From Dunaliella salina (taxonomy: Eukaryota > Chlorophyta > Chlorophyceae > Chlamydomonadales > Dunaliellaceae): a DNA stretch of 28,641 nt. Below the pieces are notes generated by a model. It was not told the origin of the DNA. It saw nothing but the letters and a program-made list of their open reading frames with translations, and made no database searches. Position 1 is the first letter of the stretch; every line of letters starts with the position of its first letter. The position numbers were made by a program, and so were the translations under genes. The stretch lies in contig MU069480.1 of NCBI GenBank assembly GCA_002284615.2, positions 133,577 to 162,217 on the forward strand. Reading direction: 5' to 3'. This document shows positions 1 through 9,563 of the stretch, piece by piece.

Positions 1-52
1 CACACACACACACACACACACACTCACACACACACACACTCACTCACAAACT
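1..52. repeat. (CA)n microsatellite
   Basis: Nearly pure CA dinucleotides with a few CACT interruptions. It lies directly upstream of the splice acceptor at 68-69, so it is the 3' part of an intron of the GNAT gene. Confidence 0.95.
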
Positions 53-69
53 TGTGCACACACCCACAG

Positions 70-2723
70 GCGGTACTTCGACCAGGTGCTGCAGAATCTG
101 CCCCGCGGTGTGCTTTTTGTAGCCCGCGTATTTCCCGACGATCAATCCTTGCTGCCGCCAAACCAAGATTCTCGTTTGATTGGGGTTGTAGCTTTGGCTT
201 TACAAGAGGATACTAGACAACCGGTACGTTGGGGATGATTTCTTGGACGCTCATTGTTCTGTTCCTGACCATTGTATTATCACAATTGAGGGCGGCAAAA
301 TTGATCCTTGCCACATCAATCTGCAGCTCAAGGCATTCCTTCTTGTGTAAAATGTCATGCTCAATTGTTTTGCTTTCATGCAACTGCACGTGAGCAAGGA
401 TCAAGTTTTGATTAAGCTTTAGGTGCTCAGGCTGCAACACCCCTTCTCAATAAAGTTGATGTGGTCAAGATAAATTCTGTGATTCTCTGTTTCACAGCAG
501 ACATCCTGTTATGATAAAATGATGCACACATGCATTTTTGCTACCGCCACACATTCTGTATAAGCTAAGGACGCCTCTGTTTTTGCAGATTCCGACGCTT
601 CCCCCTCCAGCTGAGGATGCCTACCTCTCCAACATGGCTGTGGATGCCAAGGTGCGAACTCTTGGAGAGCTGCCAAGATGTGGGCCCTACAAAACCTCAT
701 ACCAAGGACCTGAATGATTTTAACCATCTGGTCCTTTATAATCCTAGTAGGCCTCCAACATGGCCGCGGCTATGAAGGTGTGGGCCCTTTACTTTTGTTG
801 GTTAGTTCTCTGGAATCTGACAGTTTTAATGGCCAAGCCATCCATCTCCACAGCATTTCTGACCCGTTGCATCTCAGCCCTTCGCCACCATCTTGCTCAT
901 GTGGCGCCAGAGTAAGCCAATAAGCCTGTGGTTGCAGATGTTACTAATTTTATCTGAAAACGGTCTTGAAAACCATAAAGGGTTTGGTACAGCTCACTGA
1001 CCTCTTGGCATTTTAAGGCTTCCTAAAACTCCACTAATGGAGCTTCCCTGTTGAGCTGTGACGCACAAGGCTGTGCTGTGACGCACAAAGCTGCTGGAGC
1101 ATTTTCCAGGTCTTAATGCTCCTGAAGCTCTTGTGCCTGCAGGGCCTTGTCCCTTGACACATTGCTTCAGCAGCCATTGGTCACATTGGTCGCATTGGTT
1201 CAGCAGCTAATGGTCGGCCATTGGTCCAGCTCTTTGTGCGCCTGAGGCTCTTGTGCCTGCAGAGCCTTGTCCATTTGGCACATAGCTTCAGCAGCCATTG
1301 GCCACATTGGTCACATTGGTTCAGCAGCCATTGGTCAGCCATTGGTCCAGCTCTTTCTGCGCCTGATGCTCTTGTGCTTGCACACCCCAGGCCCCCGTCA
1401 CGTTGGTTCAGCTTAGTACAACCTGCTGCGTGCCAGCACAAGCAAAGTAACACTGATAATGTCCAGCTCAGTGCAGCCTCCTGTATGCCAGCATGAGCAT
1501 GAGCAAAGCAAAACTGCATGATGATTGCTATGTCTTGATGCTGGGGCAACAACTGATTGGAGGGGCGCATGCTACGGATGTATGGAGCCACTCATGGGCA
1601 GCTGATTTCGGTTGCTACTTTTCCCATTGCCAGAGCACAGGCATTTCTTGGAAAAACGTCGTTGCACAGATCAAGCTTGCGTTGCTCCTTCTCACCTGCG
1701 CTTGCATGAAAAATTTTGTCATGCAGACCAAAGCTTTGTTTACTCGAGCTGGATTCGTAGCGATAGATTGTGATTCAGGGTTTTGATTTCTGCTCCGAAT
1801 TCATGACAAATTGCAGTTTCGCCGATTGGGAGTGGGGAAGTTGCTGTTGGCTTTGTGCGACGAAGCTGCCAAGGTGGCTGGTAAGGACAGCATCAGCCTA
1901 CATGTGCGCCAGGTGAGCTAGAGTGTGTCTCCATATGTACTTGCGGCAAATGGGGGCGTGAAGACTTGTAAGGAACTTGTAATGCCTTTCAACTTGACAC
2001 TTACAACTATGATGAAATGAACATAGTAGGCTACCAAGCAAGAAGTCACTAGTTTAGTACCCAGATCAAGACACCATGGCATCCTGGTGGGGGCTACCAA
2101 CATTAAAAAGGCTGACAGGCTTTCGCAGTCTTCTTCCAAAGGCCCTTTTTCCAAGGCAATGGAAGCTGTGCACGCCCTTTGGTAAAAAATAATCAACGCA
2201 TCATGGTCAAAGACTGGTGTGCTGTTCATTTGCACACATCTGTTCCTTTGAATAGAAGGATCTTTCCTGGGTGCAATTTGGTCCGCACCCCTAAAATTGT
2301 CCCTTTGACAGCATGAGGACTTGGCTTGAAATATCCAAGCTTGCAAAAGGCACAGGTACATATCCTGCAGCAGATCTCCTGTCCATCTCAGGCATGATCC
2401 CTATTTTTGGCCATGCATGATGCCTTCTCATCCCAATTCTCGGGCTTCTCAGTCTGTCATCCCATTTATGACGAAGGAACCATGACCCAAGCTTTGCAAC
2501 ATGCCATTTACTCTGTCATTCTAAACACGGAAGCCACTGCTACATTCATGTTCCTTCCAGCTTGGAATAAGGACATGATAACCAACCCCTAAACTTGTCA
2601 CTGCCTACCCCCACCTCTGTTGCGACCTCGGTACCATACCTCGCGAAAAACTTGCTTACAGTGCCCCTCAATCCTGACATAACCAAGAGATACCTTTACC
2701 TATACCTTTACCTATACTAGGGG

Positions 2724-2758
<35 letters not shown>

Positions 2759-4933
2759 GCTACACCTATACCTTTACCTATACCTGGCTGGGGGCTACTA
2801 CTACTACTAAGGGATACCTGGGGCCTTCGTATCTTTGCTGTTTGGAACACTGCAGCTCGAGTCGATCTCAACAACCATAACAAAGACTGGCTACAGGGCC
2901 TGAAAGGAGATTTGAAAGAAGCCAGAGAGTGGAAGCTCTCGAATGCCAGCAAACACCCTGTCCTAAATCCCATGCATGCTCACATGCCAGGTTTCAATAG
3001 ATTGGAGCGCCTCCCATTTGACAAACAACATGTCTCCAAACACCCTAAAAATCCACACATGACTGTCCGAGATACAGACTTGGTGGCCAGCCAATCCAGT
3101 GCTATTCTAACTCTCAAAGTTGCTGATTGGAGAACATGTGCATACAGAGATGCAGCTGCCTTGTCCATAACGGTACGCAAGAAATTGGAGCAGGCGTCTA
3201 CTCCCTGTCCACGGACAGTAAGAACTTTGTAGAACCAAACGGTGCTTGGATTACTAAACCATCACTAGAGCTGAATTAGCAGCAATTGCTGCTGCTATCA
3301 TTACCAAATATGCAGATATTGCATCAGACAGCCTCACCTCTCTCGATCAAATACGTAACAACTTTTCTACCACGAGAAAAACCTGAGGCATATCCAGGAG
3401 ACGTTTTTAAAATGATTTAAACGCTCATTTGAAAGTTCCGAACCAAATTTCGAATTTACAAGGTGAAGCCCCATAATGGCATCGCTGGAAATGAATGTGC
3501 AGATGCTATTGCAAAACATCAGGCAAAGCAAGCCCAGAACTGCGTGGCAGACACCGAAATCCCTGGTGCAAGTCCTGGTGGAAACCCATTCACAAATATT
3601 TTCTAGTTAGCCAAGGAAGAAAGAGTGCATGCTGCAGGCACATCTGCGGGTCCACCACCCAGCCACAAGCTCACCCATCTCCCCAATCTTCAAGATGCTC
3701 TCAAATCCCACATGCATTCTAAACACAAGCTTGGTTATGCCAATGCCAAAACAGGCTACTACTCTTACTATCAAAACTTATTACCGCAAGTAGATAAAAA
3801 ACCAGCAATGCCTTCAGAAATATGCCCAACATTTCTGTACCCATGAAGCATACCATCCTGCAGTACCGCACAGGCACCCTCTACAACCAAAAAAATGCTG
3901 CGCGTTTTGAAAGGTCAACTGATCCATCTTGCCCCCTCCCAGGCTGCCATCATTTGGACAGCGCACTACACATGCTCTCAGGCTGCCAAAACCATATCAT
4001 CTCCAACATGAAAACTGAACGCCATAACATTGCAGGCAGAATGATTACAAAAGCCCTCAGCAAATGCCCTGTAGGGGCAGGCCTAGTATACACAGACATA
4101 GAAGCAATTTTAAGCTTGCTCAACACAACCTCCAACTCCCTACACATGCCTCAAACAGAACTTTACCTGCTTACTTCTTCCCTCGTAACCTTTCATTAAG
4201 GAAAGGAATCAACTCCAGTCGACCAGATGCTGTTTTGTCTACCCCTTTTAATGCCAAACATACTTCAAACGGTGTTTCTCCTACCCATTCCCATCACGCT
4301 TTGCGCAGCTCCTCACGGAGGACCACCAGAACTAGCCGCATGAGGTAACCCCATGAACTTCATGCAAATGAACGCCATGTGCACCTTATAGAAATCAAGT
4401 TCTGTGAAGACACAAGGCCAGAGCATCAGTTGAATGCGGCAAAGCAGCAGCATGCAGACCTTAGTAAACTTATTAACGCTTAAGCTGTTACAATTCACCC
4501 TATTCTCCTGGGTACATGTGGAACTATTTACACTGAGCATACCCTAAAGCAATTTAAACAACTAGGATTGGATCACCAGCGTGCCATGAAGCTTGCTCAA
4601 CAACTTCATGCCCATTCTGTTCAATATGCCCAGAAACTAGTCACCACACGCAGCGCAATAGAAAACAAGAATACCTCCCACAGCCAGGTTTTAGAGCCAG
4701 GTACTTCTAGTAACCCTCCAGATTCACATTTGCTTTCTATTCTTCATACCTTGTGGTAGAGGGGGCACACGGCTCTTTTTTTAACCAATGTGTGTCCTTT
4801 TCCTCAATTGATGTAAGGAGAGTTTCTCTGCCAGCGTAGTTTTCTTGTCTTTTCTTGGCTTACCATCACTTTGCATCCCTCTTCTGGAAATGGACCAGCC
4901 TTGATCAAAGACTGTTGCTGCAACCCTTTTGCT

Positions 4934-5011
<78 letters not shown>

Positions 5012-6553
5012 TGCAAGTGTGCACACGCGCATGAAATGAGATTGCTTCAAAGAAGAATCAACAGGTCAAAGCAGCCAGCATTGAAAGAGTGCTTAGCTTG
5101 GATGCTCAGATGAAGATTCACACTCACATACACATTCACATCCGCATACTGTATAGCAGCATTAATGCAAATGAGAGTTATAACTTGTGTGTGCAGGGTG
5201 ACAATCCTGCCAATCAGCTGTATCTAAGCTATGGCTACATGGAGCAAGCGCGGGATAACTTCATTGCTGCCAAGTGCGTGCGCTGACTTTGGTGATTTGG
5301 CTTGGCATCCTTTAGTTGTATTTTGCTCTCTTGTCAGGCCCTCCAGCATCTCTGCGCACATATGCCCTCTTGTGGCAGAACATGGACTTGACACATTTTG
5401 CTTGTGTGCATTTTGCTCTCTTTTCAGGCCCTGCAGTATCTTTGCACATCTGCTTTCCTGTTGCAGCACATGGACCTGACACGTTCTTGCACAAAGTCCT
5501 TGGCAATGAGTCCTTGGCAATGAGTCGTTGGCAATGAGTGTCCATCAAGGAAACTTGGTGCAATTGTTTTGAATAGGATGTCCTAGAAGAGATGCACTCA
5601 CTGACATTAAGGAGACAGAAAGTGCTTTATAGTCCAGTGCTAGCTGTCTTGTAGGCCCTATGACCCTGCCACATTAGTTTCTTCAGTGTTTCTCCCAGTA
5701 GGGCGTGCTTCTAGTCTAACACCAGCAAGCTTTCTCACAAAAGCTTCATACCGTAGCGACGCTGGGGGTTTGTGATTAATTAAATAATTATCAAGGTTCT
5801 TTGCAATGTGGGCCGTCTTTAGAAATTACTTTTTCCAAAGCCTCGTAAAAGTTACAGGTTTATGTTTAGCAAATCACAGCACCACAAAATGCAGCCACAG
5901 CGAAGGTGCAGAGAACCCTTTTTGATGGGGGGGACAAATTGGGTTGTCCGCCAAGGATGCATTTTGCTTGAAGCTGGAGGATGGAATAGCCAGGGAGGAG
6001 ACGAGGAGCCAGTGCACGAGATGCGAAAAGGCAGAAGTCCGCAAATTTTGATTTTCTCAGGACAACCTCGAAAAACCTTAGCTCGTAAATAAATTAATGA
6101 AAAGCTCGTAAATAAGCTCGTAAATAAATTAATGAAATTATCTTGGCACCTCGTAATAAACCAGCGTCGTAATACATTAGCGTCGCTACGGTAGCTTGGA
6201 ATTCAAGCATTGAATTTTTTTTTATAATTCGTGCCTGTACTTGCTACATTAGCCTTTAAAGAATCTGCTGTTGCCCAACTTTTACCCTGGCATCAGCGTT
6301 GGTAACCCTTCTCATGAGCCAATTGCCCCACCTCAAATGTAAAGCTTTCTTGAATCCTCAGATGCTTGCTTTGAGCAGACTGTCGTGGGTTCTAATGTTG
6401 ATTGTTCCCTCATCATGAGGGGTGGCTGTCTGCCTCCACTGAAATGTTTCTAGCTTATACAAGGCTGATGTCTCTACAATGCCCTCCTTCTTCCTGTCCA
6501 GGCTCAAGCAGGTGCGCCCGCGGAGCTTGATGCGGCGCACTTTGAAGCGATAA
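70..6553 (+). CDS. GNAT-family N-acetyltransferase, 3' exons (5' end outside window)
   Basis: A spliced gene assembled by eye. Exons: 70-223 (after CACCCACAG, donor GTACGT), 589-651 (after TTTTTGCAG, donor GTGCGA), 1817-1912 (after AAATTGCAG, donor GTGAGC), 5197-5273 (after GTGTGCAG, donor GTGCGT) and 6502-6553 (after CCTGTCCAG, stop TAA). All junctions keep one frame. The protein reads RYFDQVLQNLPRGVLFVARV, then AYLSNMAVDAK, FRRLGVGKLLLALCDEAAK, ISLHVRQ, and GDNPANQLYLSYGYMEQAR. This is the GNAT fold: the beta strand before motif A (YLSNMAV), the acetyl-CoA pyrophosphate loop RRLGVGK (R/Q-x-x-G-x-G), and motif B N-x2-A-x2-LY-x-x-x-GY. Such enzymes transfer acetyl from acetyl-CoA to an amine. 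The substrate cannot be told, although the layout resembles plant and algal plastid GNATs. If the last donor is not used, the protein instead ends CVR at a TGA at 5284-5286. With it, the C-terminus is basic (KLKQVRPRSLMRRTLKR). The first exon starts mid-codon, so upstream exons exist. Confidence 0.82.
224..588 (+). other. GNAT intron between exons 70-223 and 589-651
   Basis: Unique-looking intron sequence bounded by a GTACGT donor and TTTTTGCAG acceptor. I see no gene or repeat in it. Confidence 0.6.
1057..1385. repeat. 120-bp minisatellite inside the second GNAT intron
   Basis: The block beginning GCTCTTGTGCCTGCAG recurs at 1127, 1247 and (as GCTCTTGTGCTTGCA) 1368, a 120-121 bp period with about two full copies. 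Within each unit, CATTGGTCACATTGGT-type sub-repeats alternate with TTCAGCAGCC. Just upstream (1057-1095) a shorter unit, GCTGTGACGCACAA, is repeated. The rest of the intron 652-1816 shows no gene. Confidence 0.8.
2405..4850 (+). mobile_element. 5'-truncated Dualen-like LINE fragment (RNase H to RLE to 3' end), copy 1
   Basis: This is the + strand equivalent of 8310-11850 on the minus strand. Readable landmarks are AMHDAFSSQFSGF at 2411, ALQHAIYSVILNTEATATF (2480-2570), the pre-RNase H segment (2830-3110), a degenerate RNase H (KPHNGIAGNECADAIAKHQA near 3460-3530), the zinc knuckle CPLPGCHHLDSALHMLSGC (3930-3990), the RLE core RPDAV near 4221, HLIEIKFCEDTRPEHQL (4380-4430), the C-terminal LAQQLHAHSVQYA segment (4590-4630), and the family 3' end (4680-4850) ending GCGTAG plus a T/C-rich tail. 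Many frameshifts are present; for example, one base is missing near 4100 relative to the copy at 22540. The RNase H TDG catalytic motif is destroyed (CAYRDAAAL). It sits in the same orientation as the GNAT gene, within its third intron. No target duplication could be identified. Confidence 0.88.
2689..2815. repeat. (CTA)n and (CCTATA/CCTTTA)n array inside LINE copy 1
   Basis: ACCTTTACCTAT units flank a run of about eleven CTA triplets (2724-2757) and a shorter one near 2795. The minus-strand LINE copy has only a short ATACCTCTACCTCAGCATACC at the same place, so the array expanded inside this copy after divergence. Antisense translation gives a spurious valine run. Confidence 0.9.
4939..5003. 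repeat. (GT)n microsatellite in GNAT intron 3
   Basis: About 32 uninterrupted GT units follow the 3' end of LINE copy 1 by roughly 90 bases and degrade into GCGCGCATGTG. Confidence 0.97.
5318..5541 (+). repeat. 90-bp tandem duplication plus 15-bp x3 repeat
   Basis: TTTTGCTCTCTTGTCAGGCC at 5321 recurs as TTTTGCTCTCTTTTCAGGCC at 5411, giving a 90-bp period. Downstream, TCCTTGGCAATGAG-type units of 15 bp occur three times (5499-5541). Each 90-bp copy carries a pyrimidine tract plus CAG that resembles a splice acceptor, followed by a short open stretch (ALQYLCTSAFLLQHM in copy 2). If the GNAT gene continues to 6553, this lies in its last intron; otherwise it lies in the 3' flank. Confidence 0.75.
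5749..6193. mobile_element. Small TIR element (MITE-like, TA target duplication)
   Basis: The 13-base terminal repeat CCGTAGCGACGCT (5751-5763) is matched in perfect inversion by AGCGTCGCTACGG (6179-6191), with TA on both outer sides (5749-5750, 6192-6193). The element is 441 bp. A TA duplication with short inverted ends is typical of Tc1/mariner-type non-autonomous elements; that family assignment is inference. The right end has an extra subterminal CAGCGTCGTAATA, and an AGCTCGTAAATAAATTAATGAA unit is tandemly repeated at 6079-6137. No transposase reading frame is visible. It lies between the last two GNAT exons. Confidence 0.78.
6079..6137. repeat. Tandem AGCTCGTAAATAA repeat inside the TIR element
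   Basis: The unit AGCTCGTAAATAAATTAATGAA appears twice, with an extra AGCTCGTAAATA between. TCGTAA words recur on to 6160. It is subterminal to the right inverted repeat, where transposase-binding repeats often lie. Confidence 0.7.
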
Positions 6554-6717
6554 CCTAATGAAAGTTAGCGATCCAGTCGTGCACAGGTGATTTGAACAGG
6601 TAGTAGGCCTTTGCATCTGCAATGCTTCATGTGCATATGCAAGCAGCATTGAAAAAGTTATAGGACACGATTGCTTGCCATATCAGTGCTTGTCCTTCTT
6701 TGTTCCTGTTTTACAAA

Positions 6718-7040
6718 TAGGTACAAAAGATTGCATGTGGTCTATCCAAGACTCTGTGGTCCAATTTTTGGCATATCGAAGGAAACAAGCTGTGCAAAGA
6801 AGGATTGCAACAGTTATGGGTTGCAATCAAGCCAAGCGCACCGGGCGGTTGCAAGTTACATTTTCGGAACACGTGCAGATCAGAATGGATGAGACAATGA
6901 GACAAATTGTGAAAGCTGCTTGTGGTGCGTCCATATGGGATAGGGCGTGCAGGAAATTTGGCAAGCACTTTGCTACAATAAGTAATTGTGTTTCTTTGCT
7001 TCGACTTGCAATTCTTCATCCATCAGCATGGACATTAGTT
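6718..7040 (+). other. Coding-like stretch, possible host exon, unassigned
   Basis: After TTTTACAAATAG the frame stays open for about 100 residues: KDCMWSIQDSVVQFLAYRRK, then RRIATVMGCNQAKRTGRL and MDETMRQIVKAAC. A GTGCGT donor-like site follows at 6927. A second short open stretch follows CTGTTTTCCAG at 7187 (DRLAEEENICEHNRR to a KKRK and stop). The two pieces do not join in frame through the obvious sites. I recognise no family. It could be 3' UTR, an unknown gene, or chance. Confidence 0.2.
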
Positions 7041-7440
7041 TGGTGATGTTCAAGGCGTGTGCTAAAGTCCTCATTCTTCTCCGTTTGTTGTTTTTATTGC
7101 TGGTTTGTGGATAACTGAATTTGCTCTGCGCAAATGCTTTGGCATGTTGATTTTATTTTAAGGTCGTTACCTACCTGTTTTCCAGGATAGACTTGCTGAA
7201 GAAGAAAATATTTGTGAGCACAACAGGCGTCCTAGGCTAGATGCGCGAGGTGAAAAAGATATTAGCTGGTGTTGCAGAGAGGAAATGGGAGGAAAAAAGA
7301 GGAAATGATTGCATTGCCGCACCCACCTGCAGTGCGTGTTCAGAGGAAGAAAATCTTGAGACTATGCACCCTAGGTCGAGCTGCATGTGTACGGCGAAAG
7401 TGCCAACCTTCCTAACAGTTGATCTTGATATGGCTTGACC

Positions 7441-8059
7441 AACCTTACGTTCTTAAATTTATTACATATAATTTCGAAGTTGCTGTCTTTTGAGATTTGC
7501 CCTTTGATTTTCTTTCTTGCCCAGCTCTTTTGTTCAAGGGCCTTTAAACTGTGAACACAGCCGGGCCTGGAGGCGCTATCCATCCATTCCTTCTTCCCTT
7601 CAGCTTTCTCTGGCATTCTTCTGTGTCTAGTGTAGGTTTAGAAGGCCTTCTGGTGAGGCCTCTGACTTTCCAGTCAGGGGTTTTTCCCTTAATGCATGCA
7701 GCCTTTGGCTTGCGTAGACCCGTCTTTTTCTTTTTTTCTTTTCTTTTCAGGCTTTTCCTTGAAAGACGTAGGTTTTCTTCTCTTGTAATCCTAAAGACTA
7801 GAAGGTGCGTTGGCCAGCACCAGCCTCACACTGTCCCTTTGGTACACATAGAACTCACCACTGCAAGGCCATAAAACCAAATCTCTCAAAGCTAGGGTTG
7901 TGTCTGCCGGGGCAATTTCAGCATTTTGAGCCAGGTGCTGCTGGCTGCCTTACAGGTGAATCATGTACTCCTTTTGATGAACTGAAGAACAACTTCGAAG
8001 CAGAGTAGAAAATAGGGAATACGCAGATCCTCTCTTTATTGAGGAAGCAATTGAACTTA
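7441..8059. other. No identifiable gene
   Basis: T/C-rich sequence with a (TTTTC)-like run near 7725-7750. I find no coding exon, RNA or repeat that can be supported. The part adjoining 8060 may be a decayed continuation of the LINE 5' end next to it. Confidence 0.4.
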
Positions 8060-8287
8060 ATGGTTGGGGAAACTGGGACTCCCAGTGGGGAAGTACAACC
8101 ACCTAGGCAAGGTAAGGTAAGGTTACATCGCTTTATCCGCCTACAAGGGCAGCTGAGCGGAGACATAGAGGCCTGTAACCAGACCAATTTAAGCAAAAAT
8201 GAAAGCATTGCTCAAAAGTCAAGCACAGCATGTCAAGCATGCAGACACAAACTTGGCTAATTCTAAAACATTAGTTTGGTTCATGAA
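8060..8287 (-). mobile_element. 5'-end-like piece of the same LINE family, abutting a LINE 3' tail
   Basis: 8139-8287 aligns by eye with 20205-20353, the sequence immediately upstream of ORF1 in the large LINE. Shared blocks are GGCAGCTGAGCGGAGACATAG versus GGCAGCTAAGTGGAAGCACAG, AGAGGCCTGTA-CCAGACCA, CACAGCAT, CAGACAC and CTTGG. In minus-strand translation both read L-V-W-[IL]-Q-A-S-x-x-P-L-S-C-P-C-R. No ORF1 coding match follows, so only the extreme 5' region is recognisable. It lies directly after the 3' tail of the large LINE (8300-8335), head to tail. Confidence 0.6.
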
Positions 8288-8309
8288 GGCAAGGTAAGGT
8301 TACATCTTT

Positions 8310-8486
8310 ACCTGCCTAAAGAAAAGAAAAGTAAAGCAAAACTACGTAGGCAGAGAAACTCTCCCTACATCAATTAAGGAAGAGGAGACACATTGGCTCA
8401 GAAAAGAGCCGTGTGCCCCCTCCAACACAAGGTATGGAAAAGAGAATGCTAATGTGGATCTGGAGGGTTACTAGAAGCACCTGGTT
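8310..8486 (-). other. LINE 3' UTR and tail
   Basis: On the minus strand this carries the family terminus: GGAGGGGGCACACGGCTC, a TTAATTGATGTAGGGAGAGT block, CTGCCTACGTAG, then a T/C tail (TTTTGCTTTACTTTTCTTTTC). The same terminus ends copies at 4680-4850, 11880-12062, 23130-23317 and, more diverged, 20390-20540 and 24540-24690. The tail is pentanucleotide-like TTTTC rather than poly(A). Confidence 0.85.
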
Positions 8487-9563
8487 CTAGAATCTGGCTG
8501 TGGGAAGTATTCTTGTTTTCAATAGCGTGGCGTGGCGTGTGGTGACTAGTTTGTGGGCATATTGTACAGAATGAGCATGAAGTTGTTGGGCAAGCTTAGT
8601 GGCACGATGGTGATCCAGTCCTAGTTGTTTGAATTGCTTGAGGGTGTGCTCAGTGTAAATACTACCACCAACACCCATGAGAATAGGGTGAATTGTAACA
8701 ACTTTAGCGTTAATAAGTTTACACAGGTCTGCATGCTGCTGCTTTGCAGCTTTCAACTGATGCTCAGGCCTTGTGTCTTCACAGAACTTTATTTCTATCA
8801 AGTGCACATGGCGTTCATTTGCATACAGTTCATGGGGTTGCCGTCCATGCCTAATTCTGGTGGTACTCCGCGTGGACCTGCGCAAAAGATGTTGTGTTTG
8901 AATGGAAAAAACATTATGAGAAGTTGGCTTGGCATTAAGAGGGGTGATCAAAATAGCATCTGGTCGACTTGTATTGAGTCTTTTCCTTTCTTGAAGGTTA
9001 CGATAGAAAAAGTGAGCAGGTATAGTTCTATTTGAGGCATGTGTAGGGAGTTGCAGCTTATGTTGTGTAAGTTTGAAATCGCTCCCAATGTCCGTGTAGA
9101 CCAGGCCTGCTCCTACAAGGCTTTTGCTCAGTGCTTTTATAATCATTCTGCCTGCAATGTTATGGCGTTCAGTTCTCATGTTGGAGATGATATGGTTCTG
9201 GCAGCCTGAGAGCATGTGGAGTGCGCTATCCAAGTGATGGCAGCCTAGAAGGGGGCACATTGGGTCAGAAGACCTTTTGAAACGGACAGCATGTTTTTGA
9301 TTGTAGAGGGTGCCTGTGCGATACTGTAGGATAGTACGCTTCATGGGTATGGAAATGTTGGGCAAATGTCTGAAGGCATTGCTAATTTCCTTATCCACTT
9401 GCGGTAATAAGTTTTGATAGTAAGAGTAGTAACCTGTTTTGGCATTGGCATATCCAAGCTTGTGTTTAGAATGCATGTGCGATTTGAGAGCATCTTGAAG
9501 ATTGGGGAGATAGGTGAGCTTGTGGGTGGGTGGTGGACCCGCAGATGTGCCTGCAGCATGCAC
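8487..9563 (-). CDS. LINE C-terminal region: zinc knuckle and PD-ExK (restriction-like) endonuclease
   Basis: A 358-residue open stretch. Residues 103-134 hold CPLLGC...H116...C121...H134, the CCHH/CCHC knuckle commonly found between RNase H or RT and the C-terminus of LINEs. The diverged copy at 23745 has the more standard CPLC. Residues 200-202 (RPD) and 256-260 (IEIKF) form a PD-x(n)-E-x-K nuclease signature, followed by CEDTRPEHQL and QQHADL helices. This fits the RLE domain that nicks target DNA in early-branching LINEs and in Dualen. The end of the frame, LAQQLHAHSVQYAHKLVTTR, is conserved in all copies. It is the best preserved region of the family here. The upstream reading frame (RNase H) is separated by a stop near 9585, so translation from Met1 is nominal. 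Confidence 0.8.
   Translation of the reverse strand: MHAAGTSAGPPPTHKLTYLPNLQDALKSHMHSKHKLGYANAKTGYYSYYQNLLPQVDKEISNAFRHLPNISIPMKRTILQYRTGTLYNQKHAVRFKRSSDPMCPLLGCHHLDSALHMLSGCQNHIISNMRTERHNIAGRMIIKALSKSLVGAGLVYTDIGSDFKLTQHKLQLPTHASNRTIPAHFFYRNLQERKRLNTSRPDAILITPLNAKPTSHNVFSIQTQHLLRRSTRSTTRIRHGRQPHELYANERHVHLIEIKFCEDTRPEHQLKAAKQQHADLCKLINAKVVTIHPILMGVGGSIYTEHTLKQFKQLGLDHHRATKLAQQLHAHSVQYAHKLVTTRHATLLKTRILPTARF

Noticed and set aside
2668..2973. Minus-strand protein with a valine run
   Set aside because: It is the antisense of a (CTA)n array within a + strand LINE copy.
4781..5113. His-Thr or Cys-Val repeat proteins
   Set aside because: They are translations of the (GT)n microsatellite.
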